From: CBDFJH01 sp965198095
GTDB taxonomy: Bacteria > Latescibacterota > UBA2968 > GCA-2709665
Assembly: GCA_965198095.1 (NCBI GenBank)
Contig: OZ240239.1
Span: forward strand, 124,001-188,000
Direction: 5' to 3'
Length of the DNA stretch: 64,000 bases
Positions within the stretch are counted from its first letter, which is position 1; each line of letters starts with the position of its first letter. A program made the position numbers and the translations under genes. Positions 7,953 to 16,408 of the stretch are shown piece after piece. Under the pieces are notes generated by a model. It was not told the DNA's origin. It worked only from the letters and a program-made list of their open reading frames with translations, and searched no databases.

Positions 7953-9977
7953 TCACAACTTTTTGTAGGAGAAAAACCTGGCATCATTGGCCTCCAGCTC
8001 CGCCGCAAGGCCCTGCGCCATCAAGTCCTTACCCGAACACTCCTCCGCTTCGCCCGATTTCTCGTTCGTCACACGATACTGGCTCTTCGGATCGAGCGAT
8101 CTCATCCTTATCTCCTGCCGTCCTGTCCTGCCGTAAAACCGGAAGACCAGCACGATTCCCTCCTTCGTCCCGTCACAGAACTGCCCGGCGTCCCAGTCCG
8201 CCTCGTCCTGCGGCTGCGGCGTCAGGTGATAGTAGTCCTTCATCAGCAGATGCCGGGACCGCTTGAAGACCCCGATCCAGTGCTTCAGGTTTGCCAGGGG
8301 CGCCGCCTCGATCTCGTCCATCCTGGCGCTTACAAAAAGCATCCCCGCCATTCGGCTGATGCAGGACAGATCCGAGATCTCCTCGTCCATCCCGATATGG
8401 CCCTTCATCGGCTTGGGCGCCAGGATCGTCCCGAGGTGACTCGCGGGCAGGAAGGTGTTCCCGCTCAGCTGCAACCTGCGGCACCGGTGTGGATCGCTCA
8501 TGAACTCGGTGGCCCATCCGCCGTGGGAACGCTTGATCACTCCCAGGTCGAGCCGGTGCGCCCCGACCAGGTTGTTCTGAATGAAGACGTCGGGGTGCCG
8601 CTCCAGCAGCCGCTCCCACACCGAGTACAGCCCCTCATAGAACGCGAACTGGATCTTCCCGGTCGGATCGACGGCCTGCCACGTCGGCAGGGGTGCCTGG
8701 TCACACTCCCAGTGGATATACCTCAGCTTCAGGCGCTCGATCAGTCCGCTGACCATCTCCAAGACCGTATCGCACGTTTCCGGAAGCGCATAGTTCATCA
8801 GGCGGTATCTGAATCCCGCGAACTTGAAGTCGTGCGCCCCCTTCTTTGGATCCGGGAAGAGCAGGTGCGGTTTTTCGTTCCAGAAATCCGTCCCCTCGGC
8901 AACCACCTCCATTTCGATGAACAGCCCCAAACCGATCCCCTTCGCGCGGGCGTGTTCCGCGAAGGCCTCGATCCCGCTCGGCCACTTCTCCGGATCTTCC
9001 GGCCAGTTTCCGTGACTCCTGGGATGGTGACCCCTGACCCAGGCGACGTCCACGTTTGCCGTCTCGATACCGAGTTCCGCGCTCACGTCCATGTGTTGGC
9101 ACAACTCATCCTCTGTAAATGGATCCCGGTTCCCCGGCCAGTAGGAATAGGTCACCTGAGGGAGCGCCATCCCCTCGAGTGGAGGGATCAGATAACCTGA
9201 AATGTAGCGGCGAAGGGCGTTGCTGCCGGCGTCGATGTCCCCCTCGAAGAAGCCGACGTGAACGCGCGGAAGCTTCAGGCGCTCGCCCGGTTCCAGGACC
9301 AGTCCATCCACTCCGGGGCCGAGCTTCAGACTGAGGCCGGGTTCAAAGCGCGTATAACGCCGTTTTTCGTCCGTCCGTTCCTCCGCCTGGCCCAGGTTTA
9401 GCGTCTTGAAGTGCGCGTGCCACAGCCCGGACCACTCCAGGCCCAGAAAGAGTCCCGGTGCGTCCGACTGGGCGCCGGCCGTGGCCAGAAAGATCGGCAG
9501 GTCCTGGTCTGAAGACACGCCGTCCGCCGGCCCGTGGCTGAACTCCGGTCCGAACCCCGACATCGGCATATCCGTCCGCACCCAGTACACCTCCCTACCC
9601 GGATAGCCCAGAACCTTCCCGTAGGCACCGCCGGAGCTGCTCACGATCTTTGGAAGACCTTCGAACCCGGACAGCGTCAGGCTCAGCGCCCACAGGTCCG
9701 AAATCGGCTTGCAGCGCTCCGACGAGGTGTTCGTCAGAGTGACCTGATACTCTACGGCACCATACTCTGCAACAACCTCCACGTGGCAGATCGCATCCAG
9801 CCCGGCGTCGCTGCTGAACCCGAGCTCCCAGGTATGCTCCGATACCTGCTCGACCTGGTCCTCCGTCCACGAAACGGCCGATGCTTCCATCATCACCGAA
9901 AACAGCTCCGTTCGCTCGATGAACTCGGCCAGTGAAGGTGGAGCCGGCTTCAGGAATGCATCGAATGTGGCCTTCAT
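7953..9977 (-). CDS. GH36-like protein, copy 2, with the same Glu substitutions
   Basis: 674 residues, ATG at 9977 with GGGG upstream; a close tandem paralogue of 5679-7703, collinear over its full length. Barrel motifs: TYSYWPGN, GLGLFIEMEVV, YIHWECDQ and NNLVGAHRLDLG...WATEF, so Glu replaces Asp at both catalytic positions here too, while most of the active-site framework is retained. The conserved Glu/Glu pair in two diverged copies argues against random decay. Cytosolic by absence of a signal sequence. Substrate unknown; a galactoside-like ligand would be expected from the family. Confidence 0.8.
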   Translation of the reverse strand: MKATFDAFLKPAPPSLAEFIERTELFSVMMEASAVSWTEDQVEQVSEHTWELGFSSDAGLDAICHVEVVAEYGAVEYQVTLTNTSSERCKPISDLWALSLTLSGFEGLPKIVSSSGGAYGKVLGYPGREVYWVRTDMPMSGFGPEFSHGPADGVSSDQDLPIFLATAGAQSDAPGLFLGLEWSGLWHAHFKTLNLGQAEERTDEKRRYTRFEPGLSLKLGPGVDGLVLEPGERLKLPRVHVGFFEGDIDAGSNALRRYISGYLIPPLEGMALPQVTYSYWPGNRDPFTEDELCQHMDVSAELGIETANVDVAWVRGHHPRSHGNWPEDPEKWPSGIEAFAEHARAKGIGLGLFIEMEVVAEGTDFWNEKPHLLFPDPKKGAHDFKFAGFRYRLMNYALPETCDTVLEMVSGLIERLKLRYIHWECDQAPLPTWQAVDPTGKIQFAFYEGLYSVWERLLERHPDVFIQNNLVGAHRLDLGVIKRSHGGWATEFMSDPHRCRRLQLSGNTFLPASHLGTILAPKPMKGHIGMDEEISDLSCISRMAGMLFVSARMDEIEAAPLANLKHWIGVFKRSRHLLMKDYYHLTPQPQDEADWDAGQFCDGTKEGIVLVFRFYGRTGRQEIRMRSLDPKSQYRVTNEKSGEAEECSGKDLMAQGLAAELEANDARFFSYKKL

Positions 9978-10017
9978 CTCAGCCCCGTTCTACATCACGA
10001 TACACTTTGCAGGAACC

Positions 10018-10182
10018 TGTCATCCCGAGGAGCCTTTACGGAGTCAAATCATGCCTTTCTTAAAAACCCTGGCGAATTACGGCGACGAGGAATCTCAGGA
10101 AGAAAGTATTCACTTAACAATATCTTGAAGACGTAGCTGCTCCGTCATGTGTTGAGATTCCTCGCTCGCGCTCGGAATGACA
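10018..10182. repeat. MITE-like element upstream of GH36 copy 2
   Basis: Termini TGTCATCCCGAGG and CTCGGAATGACA; internal GCGACGAGGAATCTC and GAGATTCCTCGC arms. It is homologous to 7756-7919, and the ~40 bp between element and start codon are also alike (shared CATACACTT/GATACACTT), so gene, leader and element were probably duplicated together. Confidence 0.75.
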
Positions 10183-10235
10183 AATCGGGTTGTGGACCTT
10201 GGTGATACACGCCCATCCGAAAGCCAAATACGTCA

Positions 10236-11423
10236 TCACCAGCTGGCGATGAATTCCTCCACGTCGAAATCTTCCGGCAAGTCCTGGCAGACGTACTCCA
10301 TCGGCCCGGACTGGAAGCCCGGAACAAACTGCTCTTCATCAGATCTGAGCCTCGCGTCCAGCGCAGAGAAACGCTGCCACAGGGTATCGATCTCTTTCTG
10401 CGAAAATCGAGGGCCGACAACCTCGTGCTGAGTCCAATCACGGAGATAGTTTCTTTGCTTCGGGTGAGAATCGAACCGGAGCTTGTAGACCAGTTTCGAG
10501 ATGAGGATCAGACAGACGATCCGCGCAGGTTCGGCTGGGTGAAGCCTTGCAAGTGCATCCTGAAAAGGCTCAACATCCTTGTCCAAAACGGCGCGGAGCA
10601 GCGACGTGATCGTATCGCACTCCTCCGCATAAAACGCCGCGAGTCGATCGTAGACCCGGCGGCCGGATTCCGACAGATATCGGGTGAATCCGAGATCTCG
10701 AACAAACCCGGGGACGTACGGAAAGACCGGGCCTCCGAATGAACGGTAGCCCAGATGGACTGTCCTGCGCAGCTTGGTCCCGTAGTTGCTGCCCCAGTGG
10801 AGAATCGTATTCGTATACACCACCCCGTCGCCCGCTTTCAACTCCACCTGAAGGCCATTGGGGAGGGGGACACAGGGGTCCTCGTCCAGCAGGCAGTTCT
10901 CCTCGTCGGTATTCGATCGACGGTGACTTCCGGGAATGACCCACAGCACGTCGTCGTCGTAGAGCGGGATGTTCCACTGCAGATAGCCCGGAGCGTTTTC
11001 CAGCAGGTCGATCTGCAGGCCGCGAAGCGGCCCTTCGTCCATCGGATGGATGTCGCGATGCCACTTCGCCGGCCCGTGGTCGCGCACCGGGTTGCACATC
11101 ATGAAGATGCCTGTGTTCGACGCTTCCTCAGCTTGCATCAATTGGCGGTTGACGCCCCTCGTGTTTTCGTGAAGGCAGAACTCCATCGTGTCGGCAGTCG
11201 TTTCGTCGATCAGGTTCTGCCATCCCCTCAGCCGGGGCTGGGGATCGGCCTCCCACACCCCGCCCGGCGGGTCTCCCGGTTCGCGGTCACGGGCCCAGAT
11301 CTCCCGCTGCCGATCGACAAGCGTCTCGAAATTTTTCCTCAGCCCCTCGAGTTGATCCGGCGGAATCACCTCACGCAGGATGATGAACCCATCTTTTTTC
11401 AGTTGCCCGAGGTCTACATTCAT
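10236..11423 (-). CDS. Phytanoyl-CoA dioxygenase (PhyH) family protein
   Basis: A 395-residue Fe(II)/2-oxoglutarate oxygenase fold protein. The iron triad is visible as H122-x-D124 in KWHRDIHP and distal H209 in TILHWGSN, with the 2-oxoglutarate-binding Arg at 219/220 in LRRTVHL. It is longer than a typical bacterial PhyH (~280) because of an added helical C-terminal part after ~residue 240. It lies 62 bp after the isochorismatase-fold gene and before GH36 copy 2. The substrate of this subfamily is unknown; fatty-acid alpha-oxidation is not implied. The Shine-Dalgarno is weak. Confidence 0.9.
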   Translation of the reverse strand: MNVDLGQLKKDGFIILREVIPPDQLEGLRKNFETLVDRQREIWARDREPGDPPGGVWEADPQPRLRGWQNLIDETTADTMEFCLHENTRGVNRQLMQAEEASNTGIFMMCNPVRDHGPAKWHRDIHPMDEGPLRGLQIDLLENAPGYLQWNIPLYDDDVLWVIPGSHRRSNTDEENCLLDEDPCVPLPNGLQVELKAGDGVVYTNTILHWGSNYGTKLRRTVHLGYRSFGGPVFPYVPGFVRDLGFTRYLSESGRRVYDRLAAFYAEECDTITSLLRAVLDKDVEPFQDALARLHPAEPARIVCLILISKLVYKLRFDSHPKQRNYLRDWTQHEVVGPRFSQKEIDTLWQRFSALDARLRSDEEQFVPGFQSGPMEYVCQDLPEDFDVEEFIASW

Positions 11424-11440
11424 CTACAGCAGTCCTGTTC

Positions 11441-11479
11441 TCCCCCTTCCCTTTAGCGAAGGGGGCTGGGGGGTTAGGT
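11441..11479. repeat. Dispersed C-tract/G-tract repeat, copy 2 (short)
   Basis: CTCCCCCTTCCCTTTAGCG followed by AAGGGGGCTGGGGGGTTAG: a compact member of the family at 5497 and 14344, filling the spacer between the PhyH and isochorismatase-fold genes. Confidence 0.6.
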
Positions 11480-11485
11480 CCGTTT

Positions 11486-12157
11486 TCACGCCTTCAGTAT
11501 GGCCGAAAGCTGCTCCGTCCTCACCAGATCCGCCCAACGCGATCCGATCAGACAGGGCATGATGTCCTTCGTCCCCTGCGTCTGGAAGAGCACCGCGTCT
11601 TCCACCCAGCTGTTTTTGTAACCGTATTCCCGGCTCTGGATCAGCGTATAGAACACGCAGGCGTCCCCGAACTGGCCGCAGAGCACGTTGTGCTCGATCC
11701 CCGCGTTGCGCAGCATGAAGTCCAGCCCGGTCCCCGTAAACGAGGAGCTCGTCGGCTTCTGAATCACGATCTCGCCCTCGATCGGCGCCAGCTCATCGAT
11801 CACCGACATCGGTTTGCTGCCCACGAGGTCGTAATCCCGGCCTTTCATGTAGGGCACCATGTCCCGCCCGTCTTTCGTTCGCCTCGCCATTTCCATAAAC
11901 ACCACCGTCCCGCCCGCTTTGCGAAAGACATCCAGCACCAGCCTGATCCTCGGGATGATCTCCGCCAGCTCCTTCTCGAAGAACGCCCGCCGCTCCTCCA
12001 GCGCTTCGGCTTTCAGCCCGGTCTGTCCCGTGACCCACCAGTCCGGGTCACAGAATCGATTCATCATGTCCACGATAATCAGCGCCGTCCGATCTGGCGG
12101 AAGTTGGTCCGCCTCACTCAACCGCGACACCGTGAACTGGTCCAAATCCACGAGCAT
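11486..12157 (-). CDS. Isochorismatase-fold cysteine hydrolase
   Basis: 223 residues, ATG at 12157 preceded by AAAGGAGAGA. The cysteine-hydrolase triad is present: Asp30 in ALIIVDMMNRF, Lys134 in VIQKPTSSSF and Cys167 in GQFGDACVFYT. Family members hydrolyse amides such as nicotinamide, N-carbamoylsarcosine or ureidoacrylate, or vinyl ethers such as isochorismate; this one cannot be assigned to one of those. No signal peptide. It sits between a GHL10-like gene and a PhyH gene. Confidence 0.9.
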   Translation of the reverse strand: MLVDLDQFTVSRLSEADQLPPDRTALIIVDMMNRFCDPDWWVTGQTGLKAEALEERRAFFEKELAEIIPRIRLVLDVFRKAGGTVVFMEMARRTKDGRDMVPYMKGRDYDLVGSKPMSVIDELAPIEGEIVIQKPTSSSFTGTGLDFMLRNAGIEHNVLCGQFGDACVFYTLIQSREYGYKNSWVEDAVLFQTQGTKDIMPCLIGSRWADLVRTEQLSAILKA

Positions 12158-12269
12158 CGGTCTCTCCTTTGCTTTTCGTTTTTCTCAATCTTCTCTGCGA
12201 CCTCTGCGCCTCGGATCACAATCCTTTGGGGGCAGGCGGTGATTCTTGGTTCTTGATTTTCCCGATCCC

Positions 12270-12300
12270 CGGTACCCGTGTTTTGCTTTCCCGGTACCCG
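12270..12300 (-). repeat. GGTACC-bounded 3' element, copy 1
   Basis: Two GGTACCCG blocks flank GTGTTTTGCTTTCC on the plus strand. It lies 41 bp behind the stop of the GHL10-like gene at 12342; the bases in between (TTCCGCAATCCC..., AATCCGCAATTGG) are themselves repetitive and echo 14521-14533. Confidence 0.75.
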
Positions 12301-12341
12301 GATTTCCATTCCGCAATCCCAAATTCGCAATCCGCAATTGG

Positions 12342-13895
12342 CTAGCCTCTCATCGGCAGAATCCGGTAATTGATCTCCAGGTTCACGTCGTGGAGCACGA
12401 ATTCCGTCTCCACCCGCGGATTCCGTTTCCTCAGCACCGCTTCCACCTCATTCCATCCCTGCTTGATCCAGCCCCCCGCCCTTACATCATATCGAAGCGC
12501 ATAGTTCCCCTGAAAGGCATTGGGGCCGGGACCTACGGTGTATTTCTGCGGAACGTCCAGCGGGACGGTCTGCGGCAGGGCTTTTCCATTCAGCTTGAAC
12601 TCGTATTCGTCCTCCGAGGTCACGCCCACGAGGATCAGCTCGAGGGTCACTGCATCCACGATCCCCCGCTCACCGGCCTTCTCCAGATCGTCGCTCACCA
12701 GAAAACGGATCGTCTCTCCGGAATTCTCCTCCAGCGCAAACGGAAGCGGATAGTCACAGCCCTCATAAGCTTCTGGCGAAGGCCACGAGCGGACAGAGCC
12801 GAAGGCGGGTGTGACCACATAAAGCTTGTCCCTGAACTCAAGCGTGGCCGGATCCCCGAGCTGCGACAGGATCTCGCGGTCATCCATCTTCGCCATCGTC
12901 TGGTGATGGAAGTTGAACAGGTAGATGCCGTCCACGCCCTGCCGCCAGGCGTTGAGCGCCCCGGCCCGCAGGGCCGCTTTCGGCGGGCGGCTGTGGCCCC
13001 CGGGCCCCACTTGCTCGGAGGTACTGCCCAGGATGCGGCAGTCCGTGCCCTCGGCCATTTCCAGGAACGACTCGAACGGAAGGTAGGTCACGGTATCCCA
13101 GTAGCATGAGGGTGAGACGAAGTCGACGAGCCCCTCCTTGATCCATGTCCCTACCTCCAGACCGAGCTCGTGACATTTCTCCGGTGTACCGGCAACGCGA
13201 ACGCCGAACCCTACAGGACGGCCCCGCGCCTCGCCGATACGATTCAGCAGCGCCCGCGCCTCTCGCATGTATTCGGTAAGCATCGGCCGGGCTTCGTCCA
13301 TGTCGGGATAGTGGTAGCCGGGGTGACGGATGAAGTCCCACTCGAACCCGTCCGTGTCGTAGCGCGTGCATGCCTCCTCCACCAGCGCCAGACGATGGGC
13401 GCGTACCTCCGGAATCGCAAAGTTCAGACCGGTACTCTGTTTGTCTGAACGGGGCATCGGGGCGGCGGCCTTGTCGCCCAGCTCGTACTCCGGATGGCTG
13501 ACCCGCCATTCACTCTTCCACTGGTAACGGGAGCCGTGCAGGTCGTTGAACCGGTTCGCGATCCAGTACTCCATCCCGGCCTCGTGGGCCGCCTCCAGCG
13601 CCACCTTCCAGGGGTCTACCCCTTCCGCCCAGAGCCTCAGCATAATCTCCTGCTGCCGCCACTCGCTCACATAGCCGACCGTCTCCATGTCGATGCCCTT
13701 GGCGCCGGGTACCTCGGTCGGCCACAGCGGAACCGCGTCGCCGAACCCGAACTGGTGGCAGACCACCGCGTCCACCTGTGTGCCGATAAACCTGCCTACC
13801 GACTCGTAGACGAACTCCTCCGGCGTCATCGGCGGTGCGCAGTAGAGCAGAAAGCTTCCGTCATTGTGGTAGAAAAATTTCGGTGGCTTGGCCAT
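12342..13895 (-). CDS. GHL10-like TIM-barrel glycosidase-family protein, copy B1
   Basis: 517 residues, ATG at 13895 with GGAGGG directly upstream. It begins MAKPPKFFYHNDGSFLLY, then the barrel with YDTDGFEWDFIRHPG (paired Glu/Asp) and DGIYLFNFHHQT late in the barrel, and a C-terminal beta-sandwich (DEYEFKLNGKAL, HDVNLEINYR). No signal peptide. Same superfamily as 2345 and 3950 but a distinct subgroup, whose partner is 14589-16157. The related N-terminal fossil at 49.7 kb shows that more copies once existed. Enzymatic role inferred from fold only. Confidence 0.75.
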   Translation of the reverse strand: MAKPPKFFYHNDGSFLLYCAPPMTPEEFVYESVGRFIGTQVDAVVCHQFGFGDAVPLWPTEVPGAKGIDMETVGYVSEWRQQEIMLRLWAEGVDPWKVALEAAHEAGMEYWIANRFNDLHGSRYQWKSEWRVSHPEYELGDKAAAPMPRSDKQSTGLNFAIPEVRAHRLALVEEACTRYDTDGFEWDFIRHPGYHYPDMDEARPMLTEYMREARALLNRIGEARGRPVGFGVRVAGTPEKCHELGLEVGTWIKEGLVDFVSPSCYWDTVTYLPFESFLEMAEGTDCRILGSTSEQVGPGGHSRPPKAALRAGALNAWRQGVDGIYLFNFHHQTMAKMDDREILSQLGDPATLEFRDKLYVVTPAFGSVRSWPSPEAYEGCDYPLPFALEENSGETIRFLVSDDLEKAGERGIVDAVTLELILVGVTSEDEYEFKLNGKALPQTVPLDVPQKYTVGPGPNAFQGNYALRYDVRAGGWIKQGWNEVEAVLRKRNPRVETEFVLHDVNLEINYRILPMRG

Positions 13896-13946
13896 GCTCC
13901 CTCCTGTATTTGGCTTGGTTTCGATTTCCAGACTACCCTTTGACGG

Positions 13947-14173
13947 CTAAAGCGCCGCGTAGTCTGGATACAGCTTTCTCAGTTTGATCCGAGCATCGTT
14001 TGTCGTGAACCGCCAATGGACAGCCTTGCTTTTGTTGTTGCGATCGTTCGACCAGGCGGAAGTCTGCTCTTTGAGTCGTACGGCCGCTGATAGACGTCCA
14101 AGACATCCTCTATAGCGGCGACAAACGCGGCGTTCTGCTTGGGCGGAATCACCCAGCACGTTCTCAGGTGAGC
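13947..14173 (-). pseudogene. IS630-family transposase relic with internal deletion
   Basis: Two frames of the minus strand each hold a typical IS630 segment. From ~14173 one frame reads HLRTCWVIPPKQNAAF and DVLDVYQRPYDSK (upstream part of the DDE domain). After a frame change, the other reads SAWSNDRNNKSKAVHWRF and ARIKLRKLYP, ending at 13947, like the transposase C-terminus. The whole catalytic middle is missing, so this is a dead remnant. It abuts the palindromic repeat at 14179. Typical full length is about 350 residues. Confidence 0.7.
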
Positions 14174-14178
14174 TTACG

Positions 14179-14286
14179 TTCGCCAGCAGGAGCTGGCTCC
14201 TACCTTATGAACGGCTTGTGAATATTACCTGATTCCAAACGCCGGTAAATCCGGTAGGAGCCGCCTCCCGGCGGCGAACACTTCAC
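14179..14286. repeat. RAYT-type palindromic repeat unit (L-spacer-R)
   Basis: Left arm TTCGCCAGCAGGAGCTGG + CTCCTACC, right arm GGTAGGAGCC + GCCTCCCGGCGGCGAA. Each arm is a hairpin, and the outer parts pair with each other. It is the same unit as the copies flanking the broken RAYT gene (36326-36423 and 36999-37607). Confidence 0.85.
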
Positions 14287-14343
14287 CCCGATACTCTCAA
14301 CCGACGGCCTAGAGCACCCGGATACTTGAGGCTTGGTGCTGTG

Positions 14344-14444
14344 AAATCCCCTCAATCCCTCCCTCGACGCGCAGGCTCGCTCACCTCGGTACGGCCGGGA
14401 GCCTACGCGGTGCAGGCGGGAAGGGCCTTTTTCAAAGGGGAAGG
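14344..14444. repeat. Dispersed C-tract/G-tract repeat, copy 3 (with insert)
   Basis: AAATCCCCTCAATCCC...CCTCCCTCGACGCGCAGGC...TTTTTCAAAGGGGAAGG. It shares the CCTCCCTCGAC(T/G)CGCA(A/G)GC core with 5497-5637 but carries an additional GC-rich segment. The remainder of the 13896-14588 spacer is the IS630 relic, the palindromic unit and the 3' element at 14553. Confidence 0.6.
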
Positions 14445-14552
14445 TTGCCTATTTGCTTTACGAACGACGAACAACGATCCACGATTTACTCCGCGCCTCT
14501 GCGGCGGACTATGCCTTTTCGAATCCGCAATTGAGTGGCGTTACCGGCTCTG

Positions 14553-14582
14553 CGGTACCCGTGTTTTGCTTTCCCGGTACCA
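14553..14582 (-). repeat. GGTACC-bounded 3' element, copy 2
   Basis: The plus strand shows CGGTACCC-GTGTTTTGCTTTCC-CGGTACC, ending 6 bp behind the stop codon of the gene at 14589. A CGAACGACGAACAACGATCC motif lies ~90 bp further on, as also near copies 3 and 4. Confidence 0.8.
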
Positions 14583-14588
14583 GGCCCT

Positions 14589-16157
14589 TCATCCTCGCAT
14601 GGGTAGAATCCGGTAGTTGATCTCGAGGCTCAGGTCGTGGAACACGAAGTCGGTCTCGATCCCGGAATTCCGCTTCTTGAGCATCGCCTCCACCTGGTTC
14701 CAGCCCTGACGGACCCAGTCGCCTACCCTGACATCGTACCGGAGGGCATAGTTCCCGTGATAGGCATTCGGGCCGGGGCCCACCCGGTAGTGTCGGTTCA
14801 GAGCGACGAGGGCCGTCTCGGGCAGCGCCCTGCCGTTCAGCTTGAACTCGAACTCATCCTCCGAGGTCAGAGAGACCACGATCAGCTCCAGCGTTACGGC
14901 ATCCAGAATGCCTCTTCTGGCAGCGGTCTCCAGGTCATCGGCCACCCGGAAACGGACCGTGGTTCCCGATCCCTCCTGCAGCGTCACCGGCAGCTGATGC
15001 TCCCATCCCGCGAAAATCGACGTCTCGTGAGGGACCCGCTTCAAGGCATCAAAAGTACCGGCGATCACATAAAGTTTGTCCTTGAACGCCAGCGTCTCCA
15101 GATCTCCGAGTTGTGACAGCACATCCGAATCATCCACGTTGTAGGTGGTCTGGTGATGGAAGTTGAACACGTAGACGCCGTCCACCCCCTGCTGCCAGGC
15201 GTTCATCGCTCCGGCGCGCAGGGCGCCCGCGGGTGGGAGGGGATGCTGGCCGGGCCCGACCTGCTCCGACGTACAGCCCAGAACGCGGCATTCCGAGTCT
15301 TTCGCGATGTCCACAAATTCCTCGAACGGCGAATCGGTCGCGCTGTCCCAGTGGGGCGCAGGGGAGATGTAGTCCACGAGCCCCTCCGCGATCCACGTCT
15401 CCAGCTCCAGACCGATGGCGTGACACTTCTCCAGGGTGACTGGACAACGCACACCGAAACCGAGCGGGCGGGCCCGACGGTCGCCGATACCGTTCAGCTT
15501 TGTTCTGGCCTCGCGCACGTAGGCGGTCAGGATCGAACCGTTTTCAGGGAGGTTGGGCACGCTGTGTCCTGGTTCCCGCTGAAAGTCCCACTCGAACCCG
15601 TCCACGTCATAGCGCTCGCAGGCCTCCAGCACGATCGCCAGACGATGAGCGCGCACTTCAGGGATCGCATAGTTCAGACCTGTACACCGCTCGCCGTAAA
15701 CGCTTCCAGGGCCGTGCAGCCCCGAACCGCACTCATCGCCCAGCTCATACTCGGGATGCTGCGCGCGAAACTCGCTCCGCCACTCGTAGCGCGGGCCGTG
15801 CAGGTCGTTGAACCGCTTCCCAACCCAGTACTGCATCCCCGCCTCGTGGGCCGCCTCCAACGCCAGCTTCCACGGATCGATCCCCTCCGCCCACAGCCGC
15901 TTCATAATCTGCTGCTGCCGCCACTCGCTCACGAAGCCGACCTTCTCCCGCTCGATTCCCTTGGCGCCCGGGACCTCCGAAGGCCAGAGCGGCACCGCGT
16001 CGCCGAAGCCGTACATGTGACAGACCACGGCGTCCACCTGGGTGCCGATGAAGCGCCCGACCGCTTCGTAGACGAACTCCTCGGGCGTCATCGGCGGGGC
16101 GCAGTAGAGCAGAAAGCTCCCGTCGTTGTTGTAGAAGAACTTCGGAAAGGCCACCAT
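14589..16157 (-). CDS. GHL10-like TIM-barrel glycosidase-family protein, copy B2
   Basis: 522 residues, ATG at 16157 with GGGAGGAA just upstream. It is collinear with 12342-13895: FFYNNDGSFLLYCAPP, YDVDGFEWDFQREPGH with the acidic pair, DGVYVFNFHHQT and the C-terminal LSLEINYRILPMRG, which is nearly the same as in B1. No signal peptide. The pair brackets an IS630 relic and several palindromic repeats, so recombination between repeats could have helped the duplication. Function by fold only. Confidence 0.75.
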   Translation of the reverse strand: MVAFPKFFYNNDGSFLLYCAPPMTPEEFVYEAVGRFIGTQVDAVVCHMYGFGDAVPLWPSEVPGAKGIEREKVGFVSEWRQQQIMKRLWAEGIDPWKLALEAAHEAGMQYWVGKRFNDLHGPRYEWRSEFRAQHPEYELGDECGSGLHGPGSVYGERCTGLNYAIPEVRAHRLAIVLEACERYDVDGFEWDFQREPGHSVPNLPENGSILTAYVREARTKLNGIGDRRARPLGFGVRCPVTLEKCHAIGLELETWIAEGLVDYISPAPHWDSATDSPFEEFVDIAKDSECRVLGCTSEQVGPGQHPLPPAGALRAGAMNAWQQGVDGVYVFNFHHQTTYNVDDSDVLSQLGDLETLAFKDKLYVIAGTFDALKRVPHETSIFAGWEHQLPVTLQEGSGTTVRFRVADDLETAARRGILDAVTLELIVVSLTSEDEFEFKLNGRALPETALVALNRHYRVGPGPNAYHGNYALRYDVRVGDWVRQGWNQVEAMLKKRNSGIETDFVFHDLSLEINYRILPMRG

Positions 16158-16361
16158 TTCCTCCCAAGGTAAATTTCGCCGTCCGGAGACGGCTTTCGGT
16201 TGACAGAGACGGCCGCCGTGATCGGATTCGTCGCCGTCTGGAGACGGATCCTACCATATGAATAGACGTCTGAAACGGTTCAACAACGAACCCACGGTAC
16301 TCCTGTTCTGATTCCCGGGTGCTCGCCTTCACGATCCACGAACAACGGTTTTTACGATCCC

Positions 16362-16392
16362 CGGTACCCGTGTTTTGCTTTCCCGGTACCCG
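16362..16392 (-). repeat. GGTACC-bounded 3' element, copy 3
   Basis: CGGTACCC-GTGTTTTGCTTTCC-CGGTACCCG on the plus strand, 16 bp behind the stop of the 824-residue gene. CACGATCCACGAACAACGG precedes it, the same companion motif as at 14465. Nearby 16232-16255 (CGCCGTCTGGAGACGGATCC...) looks like a worn RAYT-type half unit. Confidence 0.8.
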
Positions 16393-16408
16393 AACTAAGC
16401 CCTGCTTC

